A program made the translations under genes and the position numbers. The notes below the pieces were generated by a model that had not been told where the DNA came from, did not search any database, and saw only the letters and a program-made list of their open reading frames with translations. DNA of 64,000 nt from Knufia peltigerae (lineage: Eukaryota > Ascomycota > Eurotiomycetes > Chaetothyriales > Trichomeriaceae), in the NCBI GenBank assembly GCA_030247855.1, contig JAPDRN010000053.1, forward strand, positions 62,001 to 126,000, given 5' to 3'. Shown here piece after piece: positions 1 to 11,265 of this stretch (the stretch's first letter is position 1; each line of letters opens with the position of its first letter).

Positions 1-1080
1 CCCTATATGTTGGAGGTGGACAGCGGATGGTTATCCTCCGGCATCCAATATTCCACTCAACTATACAAGATTGATCACAAAAGACCACGTGTGTCCATCA
101 GGCATCGCCTGGCCTATAACGATGCAGGTGCGGTTCGCCTCAGTGCTTCCCGATCTCAGGTAGGGTTTGTCCAGGACACCACGAGTGTTAGACAGGGAAT
201 GAAGGTGTGAAATAATGCCGGTGACTAAACACGAGTCTTGTCAATCCTTCATCCCTGCCCTCATCACTCTGCACTTCTCCAGATACGTTCTCGAATTACA
301 GGCGACGATGCGAACCTCGGATCATCGTATGGCTGCAATGGAGTGCACCCCTTGTGCATACACAAACTATTGTATAAACGCTTGGGAAATTCCCACCTCT
401 CCCTTCGGTCATTATTCTGACACCCCAAATCCCCAGACTATGGCAGGGCAGGGGCTTTGTGGAGCTGAAGAATTGCCAACGTTGATACGTCTATATCCAT
501 TGTCTGGAAATGGTCTAGCTCATTGTGCATCCACGCTTGTTGTGACTTCTGCCACGCATTTTCCAATATCAGATTAGTTTCTACCCAATCATGCACAGGA
601 GCAACTATCAATCTCAACCAGACTTGCAGGACCCTCCGAACATGGGGTTGTTCAAGGAGGTCCCATATGCATTCAAAACGACTCTAGTTGGTCAGACTTC
701 AGACCCCGGCATTTGCTACTTACCCTGCCACCGGGGATCTTATTGCACGGGACACAAGTGCCCGCCTTACAACCCTCACCTACCATCTATGGCTACGGTC
801 CACCTGCCCCCAACTGTGCCCGGGGAAAGCATCTGGGGATACGGAGTTGTCCCAGCCAGGTTGAACGGCAGATCTCATTCATCGCGTCTTCCCTCAATTT
901 CGGGATTTTGTTGGCGGCAATTCGCGCCTTTGTACATTGCCGACCTCCCCGCAACAATCGGGTGCAGGTTCTATAAAGAGCTCAGATCTGGCTTCATTCG
1001 AAATCGTCTGACTTGAGACGATCACTTCGACAATTAGTCTCTGGGCTGCCAATCGAAAAGCACAACGACAATCAGACAAC
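1..1080. other. intergenic / promoter region, no gene seen
   Basis: No reading frame here looks like a protein family and no splice-compatible chain of exons was found. The only signal is a TATA-like element about 100 nt before the transporter start (listed separately). The upstream neighbour lies outside the window. Confidence 0.5.
972..978 (+). promoter_or_regulatory. TATA-like element upstream of MFS transporter
   Basis: TATAAAG lies 103 nt before the chosen ATG at 1081, a plausible TATA position for a fungal gene with a short leader. The assignment is by sequence and position only. Confidence 0.3.
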
Positions 1081-2966
1081 ATGGGACTCGGTGTCTTAGA
1101 TGACAACAAACTCGAGCATGTCCCCGGCACAGCCTTGCTGGCTGACATGCTGGACACTCAGCATCATCAATTTCATGGTAAGCTGTTTGAGGGTTTTGCT
1201 AGGATATTTGCTGATTGTCCGAGGTCGTGACACCAGCAACCTGAAACACGGCACTGGTCGTAACGCGGATATTGTTCTTGTCCCTCAGCCAAGTGACTCA
1301 CCGAGAGATCCTCTCAACTGGCCAAGATGGAAGAAAGACCTCGCCTTGCTGATCATTTCTGTTGACACGGCTGTTGTCGGTGCTTGGTAAGTCATGTCTG
1401 GTTTCATGATGATCCTTTCTGACAATGCTCAGGGGACCTATGATTTCTCCAGGATTTGCTGAAATGGCCGAGCAATGGCACATGTCCTACAACACGCTCA
1501 ATGGAGGCCTCGGCTGGGCCATTTTTGCGATTGGCATCAGTTGCTTTGTGACCAACGCACTTTCTGTCAAGTTTGGTCGTCGACCCGTCATGATCCTGGG
1601 AAATTTGATTCTTTTCATCTCCTCAGTTTGGGGTTACTTTGCACACAGCTATCACTCTCTCCTGGCAAGTCGTATCTTTGGTGCCATTGGTATGAGTCCG
1701 TTTGAAGTTCTCACGACGGCAATAATCGGAGATATGTACTTTGTCCACGAACGCGGTCTGCGGCTCGCTTTCTGGGGCCTCTGTCTCAGCATCGGTGTAG
1801 GCGGCGCTAGCATTATTTCTGGCTACATTATTCAGGTAAAGTCTTGACTCATCCCACACCCATCGGCGCTCGCATGCTAATGTCATATAGGACATTGGCT
1901 GGAATTGGACATATGGCATCTGCGCATGCTTCTACGGCGCATTCATCATCTTGATCTTCTTTTTCGTTCCCGAGACCGTTTACCAGCGTGACCCGGCATA
2001 CAACTTGGACCTGGGCACACACGACCACACCTTCGATGCTATTGACGCTCAGGTCGTCAAGGGCGGGCATCCCGAACACTTGGAAAAGACCAAGACTGGC
2101 AACAAAGTTCACACCGAGGTCATCTACACCGGTGCCGACGAGAAGCCCTACACATTCTGGGAAGAACTGAGACCCGTGCGAGGCATCGAATCGGATGAGA
2201 ATCTGCTTGTGATCATTTTCCGTCCGTTTGGCATGCTTCTCTTCCCTCAAGTGCTCTACGGATTCATCACTTACGGTCTCTCGACGTCCTGGCTCGTGGT
2301 CATGATCAGTGTGTTGGCACAACTGTTCACCGGGCCTCCGTACAATTTTTCGGTCTCGGACGTCGGACTGATCAGTATTGCTGCATTGATCGCTTCCCTA
2401 CTTGGGTTTATGGCCGGTCCTCTCAACGACTGGACTGTCAAGAAGCTTGCCAGAATGAACAACGGCATTTACGAGCCCGAATTCCGTCTTGCCTTGAACG
2501 TCCTCACTCTCGTTTTGGGTGTGGTAGGGTTCTTTGGGTTCGGTGCTACGTTGCAGAATGAAGCTCCATGGGCGGGTCCAGTCGTGCTCTACGGCATCAT
2601 CTACTTCTCCATGTCGTTCTTGAACATTGGGTATGTTTTGATCATTCTCTGTTTTTTTCAATAAAAAATCAAACCCGGGTTGATATGCTAACGTGATCCA
2701 GTATCTATGGCTACATCACCGAGTGCCACCGAAACAAGGCTCCAGAAGCATTTGCCTCGATCAATCTACGAAACATCTACTCGTTCGGAATGAATTATTT
2801 CATCTCTAGTTGGATCTCGAATCAAGGGCCCTTGGAAGTCTTTTCGATCATTGGCGGTGTCCACATCTTCATTCTCCTTCTCACGATCCCCATGTGGATC
2901 TTTGGGAAGCGCTGCCGAAGTTTCACTGCCCGCAATCCACTCTTCCGCAAGATTCAAGAGTCATGA
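1081..2966 (+). CDS. MFS transporter, DHA1/HOL1-like
   Basis: Five exons (1081-1177, 1224-1386, 1433-1835, 1891-2630, 2702-2966) join in frame to about 555 residues, a usual size for fungal 12-14 TM major facilitator transporters. The N-terminal cytosolic part has the NADIVLVPQPSDSPRDPLNWP pattern typical of the fungal drug:H+ antiporter family. The first membrane bundle contains the KFGRRPVMILG loop 2-3 signature. A charged central loop (about residues 255-310) is followed by the second bundle, with GIYEPEFRL between helices 8 and 9, a hallmark of HOL1-type members. Transport of a small cation, drug or metabolite across the plasma membrane is inferred from the family; the substrate cannot be read. 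All introns are 46-71 nt GT-AG. The next gene, in the same direction, starts 0.7 kb on and is unrelated. Confidence 0.93.
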
Positions 2967-3654
2967 AAAGCAGTACTAGATCCAAGGCACCTGGTCAACC
3001 TAGCTCTCGAGACTGATCTCTCAACGAGATTTTGAAGTGGCTTTTCATGTGAAAGGCAGTACTGGTAGCAATGCTTGGACAGATTCTGCAGCTAGACTGA
3101 AATAGTACTTTGAATAGAAAACCATCAAAGCATTATTCTCTGACGTTTTATTGTTTACTGTCTGATAAGATCTTATACGCTTCCAGCCTCCAAGTCGTAA
3201 CCTAGGTTAATGTGCCCTTGTTGTGCGGGGTCGAGATCGTATTCTGATGAGCTGACGCTTGAACAGTCCGTAACTATTTACTCCGTCCAACAACTCACTC
3301 TCCTCCATGCTCTGTATTCCAACTACATCTCATTTCACTTGTATACTCTCGTAACAAATAAACATTACAGATCCTGCCTTTTTCGCCTTTCACCAGCGCC
3401 GTAGGGTACGAATACTCGCAGCAAACCCAGAAACTTTGCCCCTCGCGAAGCCTCGCGCATCTCCGCAAAAGACATTTGAGATACGAAGTAGACATCGAAG
3501 ACAACGACGAGCCTGCTGCATCCCGGCAGTCACACTTGTTGACGCTCTTCTTCTGATGAAAGACTGCGAAAAGCGAAGTTGCCTCGATTGTTTCTCTAGA
3601 CTGGAGATAAGACGGACTCGGATATAATCCCTCCAAACGATAAAGCAACTCATC
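2967..3654. other. intergenic region
   Basis: This stretch holds the 3' UTR of the transporter and the promoter/leader of the MOSC gene. No further gene or RNA was seen. Confidence 0.5.
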
Positions 3655-5143
3655 ATGGCAGACACAGCGACGACCAAGATGCACGTCAAGCAGGTATGAA
3701 TCTTTTATTAATACTTCCTCGGTCTCTTGGATATACAGACTATGCCTCAAACGACCTGACCCTGCAATACTCCTCGTCCCATCTCATTGCTTCCATGTTT
3801 ATCATATTTTTCTATGATGGTCTCTCGATTCGAGATCTACCTTCGCATTTCACTTACCTAGATACCCTAGTCTGTTGTGGCTTGTAATCTTTCTGGACTG
3901 ACCATTCCATATGGAACCAGCTTTATACATATCCTATAAAGTCACTTCGAGGGATATCTCTCCCGTCTTTCTCGGCCATGTACACCGGTTTCCCGCACGA
4001 CCGTCGCTTTATGCTCTACAAGGTAGACGAAGGAGTCAACATGCACATCGCGCACCAGACCGAGATGTGCCTATTCACCACGGCCTTTGACGACCCCGAG
4101 AACCCCACCAAAGTGATTGTCGAGTATGCTCTGGACCACGCGTTCGACAAACCCGGACAGAAGGTTGGCTCCGAAGAACTTAGTGTCTCCTTGACTCCCG
4201 ACACGGCGGGTCTGGACCAGGTCGAGATCACCATGCACTCGTCCCCCTGCGTCGGTTTCGACCTGGGAGGTGACTACAACAAATGGTTCAGCGACAGGTT
4301 CGGATACGAGGTGAAATTTCTGTACATCGGGTCCAACAGCAGAAAAGTGTTGGGAAACATGCCACCGAACGTGGCGGGACAGCAACGACAACAACGACGA
4401 GACAACGACCCTGCCGATGGTAACGGCAACGGCGGTACGGGATGGTTAGGAAGTCTGACCTCGACGGCGACTTCTCTGGTGAGTTCCATCACCGGTTCCA
4501 ACAAAATGTACGACGGGGTCGACCAAGGCATCTCCTTCGCCGACGTGGCCCCTTACCTGGTGGTCAGCGAGAAGAGCTGGGAGGATGCTCAACGCCGCCT
4601 CCCCGAAGGAGAGGTCATGGACATATCCAAGTTCCGACCCAACATCATCGTCTCGGGTGCCGAGGGTGAGTGGGAGGAAGACTTTTGGGCCGAGTTGCGG
4701 GTCGGCGACGACGCCGCCGCGGCAAAACTCGTCCTCACCCAAAACTGTGCCCGGTGCAACAGTTTGAACGTGGACTACGCCACGGGCAAGGTCGGCGCCG
4801 GGGAGGCGGGCAAGATCCTCAAGAAATTACAAAAGGACAGACGGGTCGACCCGGGAGCCAAGTGGTCACCCGTCTTTGGACGGTACGGTTTCCTGGCAAA
4901 GGTACCCGAGGGTAAAAGTGCGGCGGAGATCAAGGTCGGTGATCGAGTCACGGTCCTCAAGAGGAACGGTGAGCGTACGAGGTTTGGTAAGTCTTTTTTT
5001 TTTTAAATTTCTCTACCAGTCACAAAGTCGGGGGAGAAAAATCATACCCGGGACCTCCCTGGTCAAAATTTCAAATCGCTGATGACTGACTGACCTTTGA
5101 TTGATCTTCTTTTACAGAATGGCCAAACTTGAGCACGAATTGA
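3655..5143 (+). CDS. MOSC domain protein (mARC/Moco sulfurase C-terminal type)
   Basis: Three exons (3655-3693, 3921-4986, 5118-5143) give about 376 residues. The short first exon joins across a 227-nt intron to produce KQLYTYPIKSLRG, the canonical opening of the MOSC N-terminal beta-barrel, which supports this start over the downstream ATG at 3978. The C-terminal MOSC domain carries NCARCNSLNVD (cysteines near residues 289 and 292); in mARC and Moco sulfurase C-terminal domains a cysteine here ligates or receives the molybdenum cofactor. The protein ends WPNLSTN after a tiny third exon, like other fungal members. A role as a molybdenum-dependent reductase or Moco-sulfur handler is inferred from the family. 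A Ser/Thr- and Asn/Gln-rich insert (about residues 160-200) interrupts the domain. It converges on the BRCT gene downstream. Confidence 0.9.
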
Positions 5144-5587
5144 TATCAGAATACCTTTTCTCCACGACTACAGGGCTTTTCGAATTGTATCTATCCACTA
5201 CGAGTACCACATTCGACTTGGAACTGGTAGATTTCGGGTCACGACGGTGTGGAGTTTTATCGCGGTTTGTAACCTTTGATGTTCAAGATCTACAGATTTG
5301 TTTCGCCTTGGATTTGTCAAAACATTGCCAATCATCTTTTCGGTCATTGTTCTGTATCTGAATCTCTGTCTTAAGAACTGGATATTCTATTCTGACCCAT
5401 GTCTCAATACTGAATACTCCGTTCTAATCCATGTCTCGTACATATATCGTGACGCTAGAGTCCTGTTGTACCTCATTCGTGAAACGTGAAACGTGAACTA
5501 TCCTGCTTAAACCGTAGACCGTGAACGTCTGTGTATGAGAGAGGTGTCTCCATCCCTTACCATGCGTTTCGGCTGCCTGACTAAGAG
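5144..5587. other. convergent intergenic region (MOSC / BRCT)
   Basis: AT-rich 3' UTR sequence of two convergent genes. It contains near-repeats of the type gaaacgtgaa at about 5480-5500. No gene seen. Confidence 0.5.
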
Positions 5588-6508
5588 TCATTTCGTCGTT
5601 CCCTTCAGAAACATATTCTTCACGCTTCCTTGCCCACTCCCTCCGATCTTTCCGTCGAGATTCTTCGGCGCATACCTCGCCTCGGGCTGTCTTATCCCCT
5701 TCTCAACGCTATCAAGCACCCATCGCGCAGTGACATATTTGATCCCTTTGCCCCGCACGAGTGTTGCTTCCTTTTGTATCTTTCCCGAAGCAAGCCCACC
5801 CCCATAGTCGGCACCGATGATCACATGTGTGACGGTCCTACGCCCAAGCGCAATAGATGTGTTCCCACCATGCTGCGAGAAGAGTTGTTTGAGCCTGTGG
5901 TCCGAGATCAAGGGCGCCGTTGACCCATTGAGGTACATGTTGAGATTGCGGAAGATCTGTGGTGTTTGCAGGGACAACTCTTCAGTCTCTCCCTTGGGTG
6001 TTCGCCGCCTCGCCGTGGAGGAGGGAATGTCGCTCGGTACATCATCATCGTCATCTGCATAACCTTGAGATGGGTCCTCCAGGTGAGGTATTGGCGTCCG
6101 AAGTTTCTTCTGAGCCTGAACAGTATCTTCTTCCTCATGTCCTTCGTCTTCCACATTCCTGTTGGGTCGTTTTCTTCCACTGCTTCCCCAAAGCCCACGA
6201 ATGTCTTGCCACCCTTGTTCTCTCAGTCCAGGGGCACCGGGTTCCCAGTCTCCATTCTCTTTTTTCCCATCTTTGCCAAAGTTTTCACTCCCTGCGCCGA
6301 CGAGGTCGGACAGGTGCTGTTCGCCACCTCGTCCACTCGTGTCTCGAAACTGGTGACTGAGTTTGTATGACCGCGATTTACGCCATGAGGTGCTCCCCGA
6401 AAGTCGATTTTCCGCCCGTTGGTGCCCGGTGGAGGACGAGTTGAATGGGTCAAAGAATACTCGACTTGGTTGAGGGGCAGATGGTAGGTTGGGATGAGAT
6501 CCTCCCAT
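5588..6508 (-). CDS. BRCT domain protein (Rev1-type BRCT)
   Basis: Single exon of 306 codons from ATG at 6508. The N-terminal two thirds is charged and probably disordered, apart from a conserved-looking stretch FDPFNSSSTGHQRAENRL near residue 20. The C-terminal part (about 186-280) is a BRCT domain of the Rev1 type: NMYLNGSTAPLISDHRLKQL, the QHGG turn, VTHVII, and the conserved tryptophan in TARWVLDSVEKG. BRCT domains bind phosphopeptides or partner proteins in DNA-damage signalling, so a nuclear repair or checkpoint role is inferred. No polymerase or nuclease domain is present, so this is not Rev1 itself. It shares a divergent 640-nt upstream region with the DUF2461 gene. Confidence 0.85.
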   Translation of the reverse strand: MGGSHPNLPSAPQPSRVFFDPFNSSSTGHQRAENRLSGSTSWRKSRSYKLSHQFRDTSGRGGEQHLSDLVGAGSENFGKDGKKENGDWEPGAPGLREQGWQDIRGLWGSSGRKRPNRNVEDEGHEEEDTVQAQKKLRTPIPHLEDPSQGYADDDDDVPSDIPSSTARRRTPKGETEELSLQTPQIFRNLNMYLNGSTAPLISDHRLKQLFSQHGGNTSIALGRRTVTHVIIGADYGGGLASGKIQKEATLVRGKGIKYVTARWVLDSVEKGIRQPEARYAPKNLDGKIGGSGQGSVKNMFLKGTTK

Positions 6509-7149
6509 GTTTGTTCGTCAAGGTTGTGAGGGTTTCTGCCTCCTCGCCGCCATGAGGAAAGGACATTGAGAAAGTGCAAAGCGAAGCCGCCGATGTGATG
6601 TTACAGGGTAAAGTTATGGTTCGCTCGGACCTGCCCAGGATCAATGGCATTACGGCAGGATCCAGAAGAGAACTGGGGACGGAGCAATCACTCTACATTC
6701 TACTCGAACTGTGGGACGAGCATCGGATATGCCACCACTTTAACGCGCAGTCACGTGAGCACTCGGTTCCTCGCTGCTGTGTTCGTTTGGTTCGACCTGA
6801 GAAAGGTGCCGTTCAGACAATGTTTGACAAGTTAAGGAGGTGAGTTTACCAGAGTAGTACCATCAAACACCAAATATACTGCTACAACTCTCCCAGCAGA
6901 CTTGTCTGGGTATTCGTAGATACTGCGAAAGAATAGTGCAATTGAATATGCTGACGTCATCAAGGCACGACGCCCTGTCGAGACGCGTTTTTGGTCGCCC
7001 GAGGTACGGAGTAGAGTAGGTGCCTATGGCCACGACCACGACCCTCGTTATCAATCAACATTCATCGCTGACTCAAATCTTCAAACATCTAACACAAGCA
7101 TTGGTGTCGCACCGCTGGAACACCTTTGGAATATTGTAGGACCTTCTAC
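6509..7149. other. divergent promoter region (BRCT / DUF2461)
   Basis: This is 640 nt between divergent genes, so it must hold both promoters. It includes one TACGGAGTA palindrome at 7005-7013. No gene seen. Confidence 0.5.
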
Positions 7150-9335
7150 ATGCCTCCTCGGAAGTCCAGGGATTCTGGGGCCACCCCAAGCTCCAGAATT
7201 TCCCACAAACGACACTTGTCCGACACACCTATTTCCGCAACGCCTGGCAGCAGAACCTCAAAAAGGCTCAAGGAGTCGGCATCCAAGACAAAGTCGACGC
7301 CGACCAAGAGTAAATACTTCGAGGAGACTGATGGCGATTCTGACCATGCTGGCGCACTGTCCCCCGAGGAAGCCGAGGACTCTGGTTATGAGGACCACGA
7401 CACATCGGCTGCAGAGGACGCCAGTGAAAGCGAACCTGAATCTGAGGATGCTTCAGACTCGGAGGAGGATCAACGAAAGCAACGGACAAAGCGAAAGACT
7501 AACAAGAGGCCCAGCGCTGGTGTCGGGTCGTCTGTTTCGCCGGCTCTCAAAAAGGACACTGAGCTCTGGAGGCCTGGAGTGTCGACCGGCCTCGGGCCAG
7601 GGAAGCAAGTGTTTATCGAAAAGCCGAAACCCAGAGGAGACGGGGGCATCAAATATGTGCCTGAGAGAATTCACCCCAACACAATGGCATTCTTGAAAGA
7701 TCTCAAGAACAACAATGACCGAGAATGGCTCAAGAGTAAAGGATGCCTCCATTTTAAAAGGGTCTGTTCATGCTAACAACGATTGCCAGTGCATGACCCC
7801 GATTACCGGCAATCATGGAAAGATTGGGAAAGCTTTGTAGAAACTTTGACGGAAAGGATTGCAGAAATTGACGAGACAATCCCTGAACTGCCCCCTAAGG
7901 ACATTGTGAGGCTGACACGAACCCATTCCATGTCGCTTCCACTCACAAGTCTGTGCCAGGTCTTCAGAATATATCGAGATATTAGATTCTCATCTGATCC
8001 CACCCCTTACAAGGTACGACTGGTCGCGAAGCCTGTCTCTCTACGTGCCTTGTGTAATTGACATTGCTTCTAGCCACACTTTTCGGCAGCATGGTAATCT
8101 GAACTGGATCTGCGGGCTTGAATGAGGCAGATACTAATTTTTAAAGGTCTCGAACAGGACGAAAGGGCCCCTATGCATGCTACTACGTACAGATCCAGCC
8201 TGGAGGGAGAAGCATCGTCGGTATGGCAATTAACCTGGATCACAAACTCGCGCTGACTTGCTGTCCTTGCAGGATCTGGACTCTGGCATCCAGAAGCACA
8301 GCCTTTGGCTCTCCTGAGGACTGACATAAATAATAAGCCTCACAAACTCAAGCGGATTCTGATGGACCCTCAAATGCGAAAGCAAATATTGGCGGGGGCG
8401 CCGAATGACGAGAAAAAGGTGTTGAAAGCTTTTGCGTCTCAGAATTCGGAAAATGCTTTGAAAACGAAGCCAAAGGTACGTCAACAGTCAGTTCAAAACT
8501 CCATATTCGCTTGCAACGTGGTGGCTGCAGTAGCGACTGGTCCACGAGGTCTGTGCATCCCTTGTACTCCGTTTCGCTGCACGGCGACTTCGGATGCAGA
8601 GGCTGTGTTCTTCGGGGCCAGGCCTGGAAAACAGTGCTGTTGGGTCGCCTACGTAAAAACACAAATCTCGACGCCTGGACAATACTCTTAGAGGAGAGCA
8701 GAGGTTCCATTCGGGACGAGTAGAGCCACATGACCCTCAGAGCAGGGGTGTACCGCCAGAAAGGGAGCCTGCTCTAGCGAAGTTTTCCGAGTCATCGCAC
8801 CCCCTAGTCCAACCGGACCCAGCTCTCCCCGTCCGGAGGCGGTGGCGTCAGGTTGCATTTCACACGTGGAAGCACAGTCACCGAACTTACCGAAGGATCA
8901 TCAATCGGGAAGAGTTAAGAGGCGGGCAGAAGTGCAGCGTACCCCTCCCAGCCGCGTTTCGGGCGGCTGATGGCTTTGCCCTCATACCTAACTGCGCAGC
9001 TCTCAGTACCAATCTCGTGAAAGAGGGTACTCTTGGCCCAGATTCTGTGGCCTTCATTCGCAAGTGTCCGGCTTGTCGAGCTTCGCTGACCATTGCTTTC
9101 TGCAGGGATACGAGGCAGACCATCCTAACATAGAATTGCTTCGCTTGCGTAATTTCACGCTCGGCAAGTCAATACCAGACGAAAAGATCACTGGGGAACA
9201 AGGGTTGCAAACAATCCTCGACTTGATTGGAGTGCTGGAACCATTTGTGAGCCCACCCTCAATTCCTCATTCGTCTTCGTCCAGAAATTCCCGCAGGTCA
9301 CCAGGAGGGTGGCTTCCGTCTCCATCAAAGACTGA
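7150..9335 (+). CDS. DUF2461 (TIGR02453) family protein
   Basis: Eight exons join in frame to about 410 residues: 7150-7735, 7790-7905, 7960-8013, 8074-8093 (20 nt), 8147-8220, 8273-8475, 9106-9246, 9297-9335. The start MPPRKS is basic and nuclear-localisation-like, followed by an acidic Ser/Glu/Asp-rich tail (about residues 55-115). The DUF2461 domain then runs from HPNTMAFLKDL through VFRIYRDIRFSSDPTPYK, the HFSAAWSRTGRKGPYACYYV core split by a tiny exon, and GLWHPEAQPLALLRTDI. The molecular function of DUF2461 is unknown. The seventh exon (GYEADHPNIELLRLRNFTLG) fits the family, but it is separated from the sixth by a 630-nt intron, ten times the others. The last short exon is the least certain; without that splice the frame ends at 9339. 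Confidence 0.87.
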
Positions 9336-11204
9336 ATAGACATGGAACACGGTTCCCTCCTTTGTCGGGAAGCGCCCCATTTATGACCCGGGCCAGCTGA
9401 GCCGGTGGTTCGACTTTGCAACAAAAATGACCCGGAATAGGTTCTAGGCGGCGTTTCTGGACGAGCAGAATGTCCCCCACCATGATCATCTCTGCAGGCC
9501 TATTTCAGGAGACTTTTCCATGACTGGTGACGGTGCTTTGGCTTACATTCTCTCGACAGGTCACATATCTCAATAGTGTTGTCATGCCCGACAGCCATGA
9601 TACAGGCAGCGATGGTACAGATGAGTGACAGGGCGATATATCGACTCGATGATGTAGCATTACTGCGAGGCTCACCTTGACCCCAAAAAGAGATGGGTGT
9701 CCGTTTGGGGAATATGTACTGTAGGTGAGGAGGGTGTATCCTTGAGCACAGGCAGGCTCGTGCTGAAGTACTATATTGGCAGTCCTCCGGTGCAGGGCGC
9801 ACGTTCCAGCTCCACACCTCCTTGTACTTGTACTGTTTGTACATGGCTGGTGGAGCAAGAGAAATATGTTGTACGCACGATGCTGGATTCAGGAGGTTGC
9901 TCCGTGCTTTAGCACTGTCGTCAATGATGTCAATTGTGAAGAATGTCTGCATTGGAGTGTTGTTGCAACGCCAAGGTACCTAGAAGTGAGAATCTCTGTT
10001 AGCGATTGACAGCGTGATGGTAAATCTGGTCTACTGTACTGCTAGTGAAAGTGACATCTATCAATGGCCACACCGATGCGGTTCTTGTCGGGCGTCAACA
10101 AGGAATGCACATGCGGAACGCAACCAATGATTGTCAGTAGCGCACTTTGCACAATATACGAGTAAGAGTAGCACAGCTCGTGTCATATCAGCAGAAAATG
10201 TACCGAGTCAGCAGCTCCAAAGGACAAAATTCACCACACCAATAGCAGGGATACTATTAGTGCACCAGTCCCCCAACCATATGATGACTGTCCCCTCGCT
10301 CCCCCAGGCGGTGTGAGCGGGTGAGCGGCGAGCGGTGAGCATTAAGCAAGCCCACCAACAAAAGGATCGTTCTCTCTGCCCTGGTCTCGCGGGGCGGTTC
10401 CGCCCTTGCATCTTGCACTGTACATCCCTGAAGATACCTTACTGTCCATCATCTGCAGATGCTCACCACACTCCCTTTCTCCTACATTAGCTTGACATGA
10501 ACGAGTTGTCATGTGACATATGCTGATAGGCTGACAAAAGTGGCCGTGATTTTCATTCGAATTGGACTAGTGCCTGGCCGAACCGAGCCGCCCCCAGGGA
10601 GCCCAGGGAGGTTTTGTTCTTGAAAGCAAGGGACAGACTAGGTATGCACGGAGTACCTGTAGGGAGTACCATCTACACAATTCTGAACGAATTCAATACG
10701 TCAAAGAACTCCCAGTATTGACAAATTGGATTCGAAGGGAACTCTTAACCCAGCAAGGGACATGCAGTAAGCAACAGACTGAGCATCTCCGTTGGCTCGA
10801 ATGATCTTCATTTGACTGGGATTTACAAGAGCGTGCCTCAGCTAATCATTACGGGGTGCAGTTTGGTCCAGCGCGTTGAGACTTCGAGGGGGATGATCAC
10901 TGCTGTAGCCCTTGAGGTCAGCTGGGCCAACTTCAAAGGCTACTGTATCATCAACTGCACGAAATCGAAGCGCCGGCGCCGGCCCGCTGGAGATGCGATC
11001 CGATTGATGTTCCACAGACCGCCCAAACTGTCCCGCCAGGGTGCCTTGCTGTGACACCCGTCGCCTCGCCCCCAAGTGCCAATGGCGGTGCCTCCAAACC
11101 CTGCGAGCAGCCCGAACAGGGCGCACTACACTTCCAACTCGACGACAGCAGGAAGTCTACCGCCCCACCTGCAAACACTCTCATGAACACCTTGGGTTTC
11201 GTAA

Positions 11205-11265
11205 AGCGATAGGGCACACCCTCATGGCGAAAGCCACATTCTTTGGCCAGTAAAAGCGCAGGAAA
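11205..11265. repeat. fragment of dispersed repeat shared with 20.45-20.53 kb
   Basis: The core AGCCACATTCTTTGG (11231-11245) and flanking bases align with 20480-20500. The similarity continues on both sides with scattered mismatches (minus-strand reading: lysine-glutamate-cysteine-glycine in both). It looks like an old, mutated repeat copy. Confidence 0.35.
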
